Below are positions 9,198 to 18,502 of a stretch of DNA of 64,000 bases, piece by piece. Origin of the DNA: JANQIV01 sp050117315 (GTDB lineage: Bacteria > Bacteroidota > Ignavibacteria > Ignavibacteriales > Melioribacteraceae); contig JASFMY010000017.1 of assembly GCA_050117315.1 (NCBI GenBank), positions 7,377-71,376 of the forward strand, read 5' to 3'. Positions within the stretch are counted from its first letter, which is position 1. Each line of letters begins with the position of its first letter. The notes beneath the pieces were generated by a model. That model saw nothing but the letters and a program-made list of their open reading frames with translations. It was not told the origin of the DNA and made no database searches. The position numbers and the translations under genes are program-made.

Positions 9198-9590
9198 ATG
9201 AAAAAATTAATTGTATTCTTGTTGTTATTTTTATTTGTATATAGCTCAAATCTGTTGGCAGGGGACGACCAACTATATAAAACAATAAGTTATCAATCAG
9301 CTCCTTACTATTGGCATGATACAAAAGATGTAGAATTTTCGGGTGATTTCGATTATCATATTTACGTGATTGGCATTGCGTCTCCTCTTTGGAGAGCATT
9401 GTCAATGATTTATACTCTGGATGAGGATGAGTATTGGAGTGATGTAGTTGCGGTGCAGGGTAGCGGGTATTTAAGAAGCGAAAAATATGCCAATTATACT
9501 ACTGATGAAGGTGTAATGCTGTTTTGTAAAATTGATTTACCATCAGGATCGGCATTGGAGATTTATACGATAGCAGAAGTGTCATGGTAA
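9198..9590 (+). CDS. Small secreted protein, paralogue of the 6811 gene (130 aa)
   Basis: A signal peptide (MKKLIVFLLLFLFVYSSNLLA) precedes a mature region of about 109 residues. It shares the DFDYHIYVIGIA core and LEIYTIAEVSW terminus with the protein encoded at 6811, while the rest has diverged. AGGAGG precedes the ATG within a leader (ACAAACAGCCGGTATTAAAA) duplicated from upstream of the 6811 gene. The post-stop AATACCGGCT box is duplicated too, but here it is followed only by a short open stretch (ATG at 9663) instead of a second foldase gene, so only the secreted partner was duplicated or retained. Function unknown. Confidence 0.8.
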   Translation: MKKLIVFLLLFLFVYSSNLLAGDDQLYKTISYQSAPYYWHDTKDVEFSGDFDYHIYVIGIASPLWRALSMIYTLDEDEYWSDVVAVQGSGYLRSEKYANYTTDEGVMLFCKIDLPSGSALEIYTIAEVSW

Positions 9591-9925
9591 ACATGATATA
9601 AGTTAATTCATATTTATAATTTATAAAAAATAATACCGGCTGTTAAAAGAAAAGGAAAGAAGATGCTCTCCAAAAAAATATGCAACGATTAAAATCTAAT
9701 TTTGCTTTAGCGATTGATGCATAAGGGGTTTTAGAGCACTAATTTGCATGCCCTTTTTTACCTACCTTGTCACCTGGATGCATTCGTAGTGCGTAGAATA
9801 ATTACCTATTCCCTTTCTATCGCAAATCTTTCATTTTCTCTTAAATCCGGAGGGATTGAAATAAAAGAAAGCATTTTTAATTCCCGAATGATATCGTTGG
9901 AACCTTTTAGAATTTTACTCGACTA
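9591..9925. other. Intergenic region with duplicated 3' leader but no foldase gene
   Basis: AATACCGGCT followed by an A/G-rich ribosome-like stretch matches the region before the foldase gene at 7244. The ATG at 9663 opens only nine codons. The remaining ~230 bp shows no supportable gene on either strand. Confidence 0.45.
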
Positions 9926-9991
9926 ATTTATTCGGAAAACCGAACAATTAACTTTTACGTCGTTTGGATATTTTCTATTTTCCGAATAAAT
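9926..9991 (+). promoter_or_regulatory. Inverted repeat pair upstream of padR, candidate operator
   Basis: ATTTATTCGGAAAA at 9926-9939 is mirrored exactly by TTTTCCGAATAAAT at 9978-9991. The first arm also overlaps the smaller hairpin TTCGGAAAACCGAA (9931-9944). The pair lies 24-90 bp before the padR start. PadR proteins usually autoregulate by binding inverted repeats in their own promoter, so this is a natural candidate, but the role is inferred from position and symmetry only. Confidence 0.5.
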
Positions 9992-10014
9992 AAATTTCAA
10001 ATCCAGAGGAAATA

Positions 10015-10344
10015 ATGAAAAAGATACTTTCACGTGCCGATGAGCTGGTTCTTTTAACAGTTTGGCGGTTAAAAGATAATGCTTACGGTGTTACGATTAG
10101 AAAAAAGGTTATTGAAGCAACAGGGCATGACTGGTCCGTTGGGGCCATTTATGATTCCCTTGAACGCTTAACAAATTGGGAGTACTTAAAGACATACCAG
10201 GGTAACCCGACACCCGAAAGGGGAGGAAGAAGTAAACGATATTATAAAATAACCGAAGACGGAATGACGGCGCTAAATGAACTGCGTAAAGTTCAGGATT
10301 TACTTTGGACAAGTCTTCCCGATTTGGGCATAGGCACAAATTAA
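10015..10344 (+). CDS. PadR family transcriptional regulator
   Basis: A 109-residue protein with the PadR winged helix: LSRADELVLLTVWRL at the N-terminus, YGVTIRKKV, then SVGAIYDSLERL as the recognition helix and the RGGRSKRYYKITEDG wing. The C-terminal dimerisation helix is short, as in the group 2 PadR proteins linked to transporters. AGAGGA precedes the start. The stop is only 5 bp from the start of the first prefix-type permease, so regulator and permease run are almost certainly one operon. It probably represses that operon by binding the inverted repeats upstream; the effector is unknown. Confidence 0.95.
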   Translation: MKKILSRADELVLLTVWRLKDNAYGVTIRKKVIEATGHDWSVGAIYDSLERLTNWEYLKTYQGNPTPERGGRSKRYYKITEDGMTALNELRKVQDLLWTSLPDLGIGTN

Positions 10345-10349
10345 TAAGA

Positions 10350-12932
10350 ATGAAAAAACCGCCACGTATAGGTCGATGGATTTTATCCGTCATAAACAGG
10401 AAAAGCAACCGTGAAATTGTACTCGGTGATTTTGAAGAGTTTTATAATGAAATTAGATCAGATAGAGGCGGATTATATGCTGCCATCTGGTTTTATGTCC
10501 AAGCATTTAAATCTATTCCAAGATTTTTGTTGACAAGCGTTTATTGGGAGGTAGTTATGTTTAAAAACTATTTAAAAATTGCTTTAAGAAATATTCTTAA
10601 GCATAAAGGTTATTCATTTATAAATATCTTTGGTTTAGCACTGGGCATGGCTTGCTGTATATTTATTTATATATGGGTACAAGATGAATTAGCTTACGAT
10701 GAATATAATGAAAATATAAAAAGTATTTACAGGCTTGAACAGGATTATTATTATTCCGGTGAAGCTTACCATATTGCGGTTACACCTACTGCAAGCGCTC
10801 CATACTTTAAAGAGAAAATACCTGAAATAGTTAATTCTTGCAGATTAAAAAATGTTGAAGTTCTTGTAAGCAATGGAGAGAATAAATTTTATGAATCGAA
10901 TGTTGTTGGTATTGATTCAACATACCTGGAGATGTTTACATTTGAATTTCTAAAAGGAGACAAGCTTTCCGCACTTGATAATCCGTTTAGCATTATAATT
11001 AACGACGAAATTGCTCATAAATATTTCGGGGACGATGATCCTTTCGGCAAGACTCTGACAATAAATAACAAATATGACTTTATTGTTACGGGAGTTTTTA
11101 AAAAGTTTCCCCACAATGTTTCTTACTCATTTGCAATTGCCTTTCCTTTTAGTTTTTGCAAAGAAGTGGGTGAATATTCCAAGGGATGGTACAGTAACTA
11201 TCTTACTACATTTATTCAACTAGCATCCAATGTAAATGGTCAAGATGTAAATAGGAAGTTAACAGCCGCATTAAGGGAAGTTAGACCGGAATTTACAAAC
11301 GATTATATTGCAGCCCCTTTGAGCCGTTTACATTTGTATTCTTATTTCGGCTTCGGTCATTCAACCGGGGACATTCAGTATATTTATATATTTTCTGCAA
11401 TTGCCGTTTTTGTCTTGTTGATTGCATGTATAAATTTTATGAACCTTTCTACGGCAAAGTCGGCTAATAAGGCTAAAGAAATAGGAATGCGAAAGGTTGT
11501 TGGTGCCATGCGTTCCAGTCTGATTAAACAATTTTTTGGTGAATCTCTGCTGTTGTCCTTTATCGGATTAATCTTGGCATTGGGAATCGTAGCTTTGTTA
11601 TTAGGTGAGTTCAATGAACTGACCGGAAAGGAAGTGCAGTCATCAATTTTAAGTAATAGAATTTTTCTTGTCGGAATTATCGTGATTACGGTAGTAACCG
11701 GAATTTTAGCAGGTATTTACCCCGCACTATATCTTTCATCATTTAAACCTGTTCTAGTTTTAAAAGGATTAAAAACACTCAGAATTAAAAATTCTAGTCT
11801 CAGAAAAATTTTAGTTGTTACTCAATTTTCACTTTCCGTATTTCTTATAATTGCTACCATTGTGGTTTACAAACAAATAACATTCATCAAAGAAAAGGAT
11901 TTGGGCTACGATAAAGAAAACTTGGTTTACTTGGAAATGAGAGGTGATATAAATAAGAATTATAATGTTATTAAGTCTGAATTTGAACATACTCAAGGAG
12001 TCGCTTCTGTTTCAGCCGCCATTGATCCTCCTTATAATATTGGAAGCAACGCAGGTGGAGCCGAATGGGATGGGAAAGATCCCGACCAAGAAGTTCTGGT
12101 TGGAATAAATTTTGTCGACTACAATTATTGCAAGACTATGGGGATAGAAATATTAGAAGGGAGAGAGTTCTTAAGTGAGTTTCCAGCCGATGAAATCTCA
12201 GATATTGATACTATTGGTGGCGTTCTCGTAAATGAAGAAGTTGTAAAATTAATGGGGCTTGATAACAAATCCGCTATTGGAGCACGATTCGATTTTTTCT
12301 CGCAGGGGAAAATCATAGGAGTAATGAAAGATTTTAATTTTACTTCAGTAAAAAAAGTAATAGAGCCGGTGGCTATGGGGCTTGTTCCCGGTAATTTACA
12401 ATACATAATCCTCAGATTAAATCCGGGTAATTTACAAGAGACAATTAGTAATCTTGAGAAGTCATGGAATTCTGTAGTCACTGATTACCCGTTTGAATGC
12501 AAATTCGTAGATTCCGATTTAGATAGAATGTATAGACGCGAGACCAGAATGCTCGGATTGCTGCGTTACTTTTCTATTCTTGCGGTTGTAATAGCATGTT
12601 TGGGATTGTTCGGACTCGCTTCATTTTCCGCAGAGCAGAGAACAAAAGAAATAGGAATTAGAAAAGTTCTCGGTGCTTCGGAAATTAAACTTGCCTATTT
12701 GCTAAGCAGGGAATTTATTGTGCTCATAGCTATTGCCAATGTTGTTGCCTGGTCTTTTGCATACTACGGCTCAACTAAATGGCTGGATGATTTTGCCTAC
12801 CGGATTAACATAAGTCCCGTGTTTTTCTTAGTCGCAGGTTTGTTGTCTCTCGTAATAGCCATCGTTACCGTTAGTTATCAGGCAATTAAAGCGGCGCGTG
12901 CAAATCCGATAGATTCACTTAAGTACGAATAA
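10350..12932 (+). CDS. FtsX-type permease with N-terminal prefix domain (860 aa), first of PadR operon
   Basis: The ATG at 10350 is chosen because MKKPPRIGRWILSV is the conserved start of all prefix-type paralogues here; the open frame from 10305 overlaps padR. Residues 1-75 are the cytoplasmic prefix ending FYVQAFKSIPRFLLTSVYW. A normal two-FtsX permease follows: NYLKIALRNILKHKGYS, periplasmic domain, LLIACINFMNLSTAKSANKA, second periplasmic domain, IACLGLFGLASF with IGIRKVLGAS, and tail NPIDSLKYE. The combination of prefix, PadR and missing ATPase resembles the duplicated orphan permease families known from Acidobacteria. Cargo is unknown; an ATPase encoded elsewhere would be needed for transport. 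Confidence 0.93.
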   Translation: MKKPPRIGRWILSVINRKSNREIVLGDFEEFYNEIRSDRGGLYAAIWFYVQAFKSIPRFLLTSVYWEVVMFKNYLKIALRNILKHKGYSFINIFGLALGMACCIFIYIWVQDELAYDEYNENIKSIYRLEQDYYYSGEAYHIAVTPTASAPYFKEKIPEIVNSCRLKNVEVLVSNGENKFYESNVVGIDSTYLEMFTFEFLKGDKLSALDNPFSIIINDEIAHKYFGDDDPFGKTLTINNKYDFIVTGVFKKFPHNVSYSFAIAFPFSFCKEVGEYSKGWYSNYLTTFIQLASNVNGQDVNRKLTAALREVRPEFTNDYIAAPLSRLHLYSYFGFGHSTGDIQYIYIFSAIAVFVLLIACINFMNLSTAKSANKAKEIGMRKVVGAMRSSLIKQFFGESLLLSFIGLILALGIVALLLGEFNELTGKEVQSSILSNRIFLVGIIVITVVTGILAGIYPALYLSSFKPVLVLKGLKTLRIKNSSLRKILVVTQFSLSVFLIIATIVVYKQITFIKEKDLGYDKENLVYLEMRGDINKNYNVIKSEFEHTQGVASVSAAIDPPYNIGSNAGGAEWDGKDPDQEVLVGINFVDYNYCKTMGIEILEGREFLSEFPADEISDIDTIGGVLVNEEVVKLMGLDNKSAIGARFDFFSQGKIIGVMKDFNFTSVKKVIEPVAMGLVPGNLQYIILRLNPGNLQETISNLEKSWNSVVTDYPFECKFVDSDLDRMYRRETRMLGLLRYFSILAVVIACLGLFGLASFSAEQRTKEIGIRKVLGASEIKLAYLLSREFIVLIAIANVVAWSFAYYGSTKWLDDFAYRINISPVFFLVAGLLSLVIAIVTVSYQAIKAARANPIDSLKYE

Positions 12933-12938
12933 ATAAAA

Positions 12939-15538
12939 ATGAAAAAACCACCACGCATAGCGCGATGGATTTTGTCCGTCACAAACAGGAAACGTAACCG
13001 TGAAATTGTACTCGGTGATTTTGAAGAGTTTTATAATGAAAGACTTTCAGATTACGGCTGGTTGTATGCATATTTTTGGTTTTACACTCAAGCATTCAGA
13101 TCAATTCCAAGTTTTCTATTTACAAGTTTATATTGGGGAATAACTATGTTTTCAAATTACTTTAAAATTTCATTTAGGAATATCTTTAAGTACAAAGGAT
13201 ACTCATTTATAAATATTTTCGGGCTGGCAACAGGACTGGCTAGCTGCATTTTGATATTTCTATTCATTACTTATGAAACGAGTTTTGATGAATTCTATTC
13301 CAAAGCCGATAGAATCTATATTGTTGCTAGGGAGGAAAGGCATCCGTCACAGACGAGAAATACTTTAGGAAATCCATTCCCTTTTACAGAAGCAATGCGT
13401 AATGATTTCCTCGAGTTGGAAGCCGCCACACAAATATATGGTGTTGAGGAAACTCAAATCACAGTTGACACCGAATTATTTACCCAAAACAACATTTTAT
13501 TTACCGAACCGCAATTTTTTAAAATGTTTGATGTTGAATACATTATGGGATATCCCACAAATAATTTGAAAGATCCGAACTCAATTATTATCACGGAAGG
13601 AATAGCAAAAAAATATTTCGGCAATAACTCTCCTTTAGACAAGAATATTAAGATAGATAATCTTATTGATCTAACAGTAGTCGGAGTAGTAAAAGATCCT
13701 CCTCCTAATACTAGTCTGCCTTATACTGCTATTGCATCCGTAAAAGCTCTTACAAAGATTTTCTGGGAATGGATATGAATCGATGGAACGTTACATCAAC
13801 TGCGAACGCGACTTTCGTTTTACTTCCACCCAATATAAAGCCACAAAATATTCTAAGTGGGTTCGATGCATTTAAGAAGAAATACTTGAGTGAAAAAGAA
13901 ATAGAGACTGACAATTATTCACTTCTTCCTTTAACCAGTTGGCACAATGATACACGTTATGAATACATGACTTATACAACGGGCGAAGACACAATATTAA
14001 TTTTTGCACTTATCGGTCTGGTGATATTGATTGTCGCAAGTATAAATTTTGTTAATCTCTCCGTCGCACAGGCGGTCAAGCGGTCAAAAGAAGTGGGAGT
14101 TAGGAAAGTACTTGGCGCTCACAGGTTACAGTTGATACGCCAGTATATGAGCGAGTCCATCAATTACACACTAATTTCGATTATTCTGGCATTTTTGCTT
14201 GCATGGTTGTTAGTACCGGAACTAAATAAATTTCTTGCCAATGGCATAAAACTTTCGTTATTCGATTCCCGTTTCGTCCCTATATTTTTAGTCGGTATGT
14301 TTGTTCTGGTTTCTTTGTTAACCGGTATATATCCCGCCGTTTTTCTATCAAGATTCAATCCTGTTGAATCGTTCAAGAATAAACTCAACACTAAAAAATC
14401 AAAAGGCTATTCGGTTCGGGACAGCCTTGTTGGAATTCAATTTATTATTGCGCAGGCATTAATAGTATCTGTGCTTGTGATATCAAGTCAACTTAATTTA
14501 ATAAAAAATAAAGATCTGGGTTTTTCCAAAGAACAGATAATAAATGTATATATTCCAAAATATGATGAATCCAAATGTGAAACTTTAAGAAACCAACTTC
14601 TTGCCAATCCCAATATTCAAAATGTTTCATACTCTTTCTCACCTCCGAGTTCACAACAAATTATGCAGACTTATGCAGCGTTTAATGAAGGAGGTGAAAG
14701 AGAAAGGGATTTGGTACAGTTAATTTTTATAGATGAGAATTTCCAGAAAACATTTGACATAAAACTTTTGGCAGGCGACTTTCTACCGAAATATATTGAG
14801 GGTGACACGTTATATAAATTTATAATAAATAAATCTTTCCTAAAAAAGATGGGCTTTGCAAATCCTATGGAAGCAATCAATCAACCGATTGAGGTAAGTA
14901 GGTATAAAGGTAATATAATAGGAGTTACAAAGAATTTTAACGTTCGATCTTTGCATGAAACCGTTCCGCCGGTAATACTTACTAATTTCGGAACAAATTA
15001 TTTCTCAAATATGTCGGTTAAAATTTCTCCGAATAATGTTCCGGCTACATTGGATTATATAAAACAAAATTGGGAAGCAGGTTATCCCGAATATATTTAC
15101 GATATGCAGTTCTACAACGAGTATCTCGGAAGTCAATATGATGCGGAAAATAAAATTTTTACAATCATAGAAATCTTTGCTGTTCTATCAATAATTATCG
15201 GATGTCTCGGTTTGCTCGGATTGATGTCATTCATCGCCGCACAAAAAACAAAAGAGATTGGAATAAGAAAAGTATTGGGAGCATCCGAAATTAATATACT
15301 TGTTTTACTCTCAAAGCAATTTTCAAAAGTCGTGCTTATTGCCAATATTATAGCATGGCCCGTTGCATGGTATTTAATGAATAGATGGTTGGAAAATTTT
15401 GCATATAGAATTGAATTAACTCTTTGGATTTTTTTACTCGCAGGGATAATCGGATTAATAATTGCAATTATCTCTGTGAGTTTACAAGCAATCAAAGCTG
15501 CACTGGCAAACCCAGTAGATTCATTAAAGTACGAATAA
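12939..15538 (+). pseudogene. Prefix-type FtsX permease split by a frameshift
   Basis: Two overlapping reading frames together make one permease of normal length (about 866 residues). The first (12939-13778) carries the prefix, first helix and most of the first periplasmic domain, then leaves the family alignment as KIFWEWI and stops. The second (open from 13769) continues at once with MDMNRWNVTSTANATF, both FtsX blocks (VASINFVNLSVAQAVKRSKE and IGCLGLLGLMSF) and the tail NPVDSLKYE. The shift is consistent with loss of one base in TTTTCTGGG near 13763. No canonical slippery heptamer is present, so a mutation or a sequencing error is more likely than programmed frameshifting. The upstream gene ends 6 bp earlier. 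Confidence 0.85.
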
Positions 15539-15545
15539 GAGAAAA

Positions 15546-18143
15546 ATGAAAAAACCGCCACGCATAGCGCGATGGATTTTATCCGTCACAAACAGAAAGA
15601 GCAATCGCGAAATTATTCTTGGCGATTTTGAAGAGCTTTTTAATGAAGTCTGCTCTAATAGAGGGCCTCTGTATGCGTACATGTGGTTTTACATTCAAGC
15701 GTTTAAATCAGCACCAAGATTTTTATTCACAACCTTTTATTGGGGGATAGTTATGTTTAAGAATTATCTAACTATAGCGTTGAGAAATATTAAGAAGTAT
15801 AAAGTATATTCGTTTGTTAATATTGTGGGACTTGCTGTTGGTCTGTCATGTTGTATCCTAATTTCAGAATTTATATTTAATGAACTTTCGTATGATAAGT
15901 TTCATAAAAATGCTGACAATATCTATAGAGTAGCTACTGATGGCAAAATAGGAAATAATCCTATTGAGTTGTCGATACTTGCAGCACCTGCAGGTCCTGC
16001 GTTAGTTAGTGATTTCCCTGAGGTGCTGGATGCAGTGAGAATAAAATATCCGGATAACAATTTGTTTAGTTACGAGAACAAACATTTTTTTGAGTTTGCG
16101 CCGCTTTATGTTGACAAATCGTTTTTCAATGTTTTTTCATTCAAGCTTATAAAGGGAGATCCTAAAACCGCACTAGAAACTCCCTTCTCTCTAATCCTAA
16201 CACAAGAACTAGCTGAAAAGTATTTTGGTAACGAAAATCCTATTGGAAAGGTTATTACAATAAATAATGACCAAGATTATACAGTTACAGGAATTGTTGA
16301 AAAGCCGCCGCAGAATTCTCATTTCACTTTTGATATTCTGGCATCATTCGAAACATTATATAAAACAGTGCCGGAGGAAGTTGAAAATTGGGGATTCCTG
16401 TACTACCAGACATATCTCTTGCTTCAAGAAGGAACAAACTACCAAGACCTGGAAATGAAGTTGCCGGACTTTATAGAAAATCATGTTGGTGATATGTTAA
16501 AAAAAATAAATGCAGAATATACATGGAATCTTCAACCACTATCTAAAATTCATCTTTACTCACATTTTGCGCATGAGCTGGGGGTTAATAGTGATATCCG
16601 TTATATCTATATTTTTGCTGCTATAGGTTTACTTATTTTATTAATAGCGTGTTTTAATTTTATGAATCTTTCAACTGCTTGCTCTGCAACACGTTCAAAA
16701 GAAGTAGGTATCCGTAAAGTACTTGGCGCAGGCAGAGGTAATCTTATTCATCAATTCTTGAGCGAATCATTTTTGTTTGCTGTGTTATCTTTGATACTTG
16801 CTATGATAATTGTTGCAATCGTGTTGCCTTCTTTTAATAATCTTGTTGGGATGAATCTAAAAATAGTAGACTTTATAGCATTAAATCGGTTAGGTATAAT
16901 GTTATGTATTACCCTAGTAGTAGGATTATTTGCAGGCAGCTACCCTGCTTTTTTTCTTTCAAGGTTTGGAATTGTAAAAGTATTAAGAAAGGAAATGTTC
17001 AAAAATTTTAGAGGTGCACACTTTCGAAGTCTGCTCGTTGTTTTTCAATTTGCAATCTCGATAATATTGATCGTTGGGACAACAGTTATTAACGATCAAT
17101 TGTATTTCATGAGAAATACAAAACTCGGTTTTAATAAAGAGCAGATGCTTGTTATTCCTCTACGGGATACCACTACGCAAAATAATATCAAAACTACGAA
17201 ATATGAATTATCTAATATAAAAGGCGTAATTCATTGTTGCAGTTCACTCATGGTTCCCGGGGAGAAAGAATACTGGCAGCTCACTTGCTTGCCGGAGGAT
17301 CATGACCAAACATTCCAGGTTGAACGTTTTAGTATTGATGATGATTTTTTAGAAACATATGGAATTGAAGTTTTACAGGGGAGAGGATTTTCAAATAAAA
17401 TGGAAACAGATGAAGATGCTGTCCTTATAAATGAGACTGCCGCTAAAGGATTGGGATGGAAAAACCCAATTGGTAAAAAAATAAGATACCGGCTCTATCC
17501 TGAAGAACCAAAAACAAGAACTGTTATTGGAGTTATAAAGGATATACACCACAAATCACTTCATGAAAAAATAGGCCCGAGTTTGATTGATTACTCACCG
17601 GATTCTGCAAGCAGACTTACTTTAAAGCTAAACACAGCAGATATATTAAATACTATGAAAATGGTAAAACAACAATGGTCCGAGCTGGCACCAAATCATC
17701 CCTTTGAGTATTTCTTTCTTGATGAGTATTTTAATAATATATATAACGCTGAAGAAAAGCTGGGCTTTATTTTCGAAATATTTTCCTCTCTAGCAGTATC
17801 CATCGGTTGCATGGGACTTTTAGGTTTAGCCTCTTTTATATCAGAACGACGTAAAAAAGAAATAGGCATTAGGAAAGTTTTAGGAGCTAATGTTACCGGC
17901 ATATTATTTTTACTGAATAAAGAGTTCACTAAATCTGTGTTGATTGCTAATATAGTTGCCTGGCCTATAGCCTATTATTTCTTGAATAATTGGCTGCAAG
18001 ATTTTGCATACCGTGTAGAGATTAACATCTGGGTATTTTTTATCGCGGGAATTTTTGCACTGCTTATTGCTATAATTACGGTAAGTTTTCAGTCAATTAA
18101 AGCAGCAACTGCAAATCCCATTAACTCGATTAGTAACGAATAG
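15546..18143 (+). CDS. Prefix-type FtsX permease (865 aa)
   Basis: An intact member of the PadR operon starting MKKPPRIARWILSV, 7 bp after the previous gene. The prefix ends near FYIQAFKSAPRFLFTTFYWG; the first helix (NYLTIALRNIKKYKVYS), two periplasmic domains and two FtsX blocks follow (LLIACFNFMNLSTACSATRS with VGIRKVLGA; IGCMGLLGLASF with IGIRKVLGA). The tail is NPINSISNE, slightly different from the usual SLKYE. The periplasmic domains differ strongly from the neighbours, implying different partners or cargo, whereas prefix DNA is highly similar. Confidence 0.93.
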   Translation: MKKPPRIARWILSVTNRKSNREIILGDFEELFNEVCSNRGPLYAYMWFYIQAFKSAPRFLFTTFYWGIVMFKNYLTIALRNIKKYKVYSFVNIVGLAVGLSCCILISEFIFNELSYDKFHKNADNIYRVATDGKIGNNPIELSILAAPAGPALVSDFPEVLDAVRIKYPDNNLFSYENKHFFEFAPLYVDKSFFNVFSFKLIKGDPKTALETPFSLILTQELAEKYFGNENPIGKVITINNDQDYTVTGIVEKPPQNSHFTFDILASFETLYKTVPEEVENWGFLYYQTYLLLQEGTNYQDLEMKLPDFIENHVGDMLKKINAEYTWNLQPLSKIHLYSHFAHELGVNSDIRYIYIFAAIGLLILLIACFNFMNLSTACSATRSKEVGIRKVLGAGRGNLIHQFLSESFLFAVLSLILAMIIVAIVLPSFNNLVGMNLKIVDFIALNRLGIMLCITLVVGLFAGSYPAFFLSRFGIVKVLRKEMFKNFRGAHFRSLLVVFQFAISIILIVGTTVINDQLYFMRNTKLGFNKEQMLVIPLRDTTTQNNIKTTKYELSNIKGVIHCCSSLMVPGEKEYWQLTCLPEDHDQTFQVERFSIDDDFLETYGIEVLQGRGFSNKMETDEDAVLINETAAKGLGWKNPIGKKIRYRLYPEEPKTRTVIGVIKDIHHKSLHEKIGPSLIDYSPDSASRLTLKLNTADILNTMKMVKQQWSELAPNHPFEYFFLDEYFNNIYNAEEKLGFIFEIFSSLAVSIGCMGLLGLASFISERRKKEIGIRKVLGANVTGILFLLNKEFTKSVLIANIVAWPIAYYFLNNWLQDFAYRVEINIWVFFIAGIFALLIAIITVSFQSIKAATANPINSISNE

Positions 18144-18146
18144 TAA

Positions 18147-18502
18147 ATGAAAAGGACGCCACTTATAGCACGATGGATTTTATCCGTCGTAAACAGAAAA
18201 AGTAACCGTGAAATTATTCTCGGCGACTTTGAAAAATTTTATAATGAATATATTTTGAGAAAGGCTGGTTACTCGCGTATCTCTGGTTTTACATTCAAAC
18301 ATTTAAATCAATTCCAGAATTCTTATTTACAAGTTTGTATTGGGGTGTAGTTATGTTTGGTAATTATTTTAAGATTGTTCTAAGAAAGCTCCTTGAGCAG
18401 AAAATGTATTCTTTTATAACCATTTCAGGCTTAGTCGTAGGATTAGGAGTATTTCTAGTAATATTTGCCGTTTTCATTGGGCAAAGACATAAATTGATAA
18501 GA
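18147..18502 (+). pseudogene. Decayed 5' fragment of a prefix-type permease
   Basis: This repeats the first ~340 bp of the following gene. It opens with MKRTPLIARWILSV, and one A is missing from GAAATAT near 18247, which shifts the frame and ends the product at 18350. Past the shift the DNA still matches the prefix end, first helix (MFGNYFKIVLRKLLEQKMYS) and SGLVVGLGVFLVIFAVF. It then switches to GGGCAAAGACATAAATTGATAAGA, which matches the padR-permease junction at 10326-10349. The fragment therefore joined a permease 5' end to a copy of a padR 3' end. It lies 3 bp after the preceding stop. Confidence 0.85.

Noticed and set aside
9744..9926. 60-aa ORF upstream of padR
   Set aside because: No ribosome site, no signal or domain, and it ends where the inverted-repeat operator begins.
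13745..13790. Programmed -1 frameshift in the split permease
   Set aside because: No X-XXY-YYZ slippery heptamer or following hairpin was seen; a one-base loss or a sequencing error explains it more simply.
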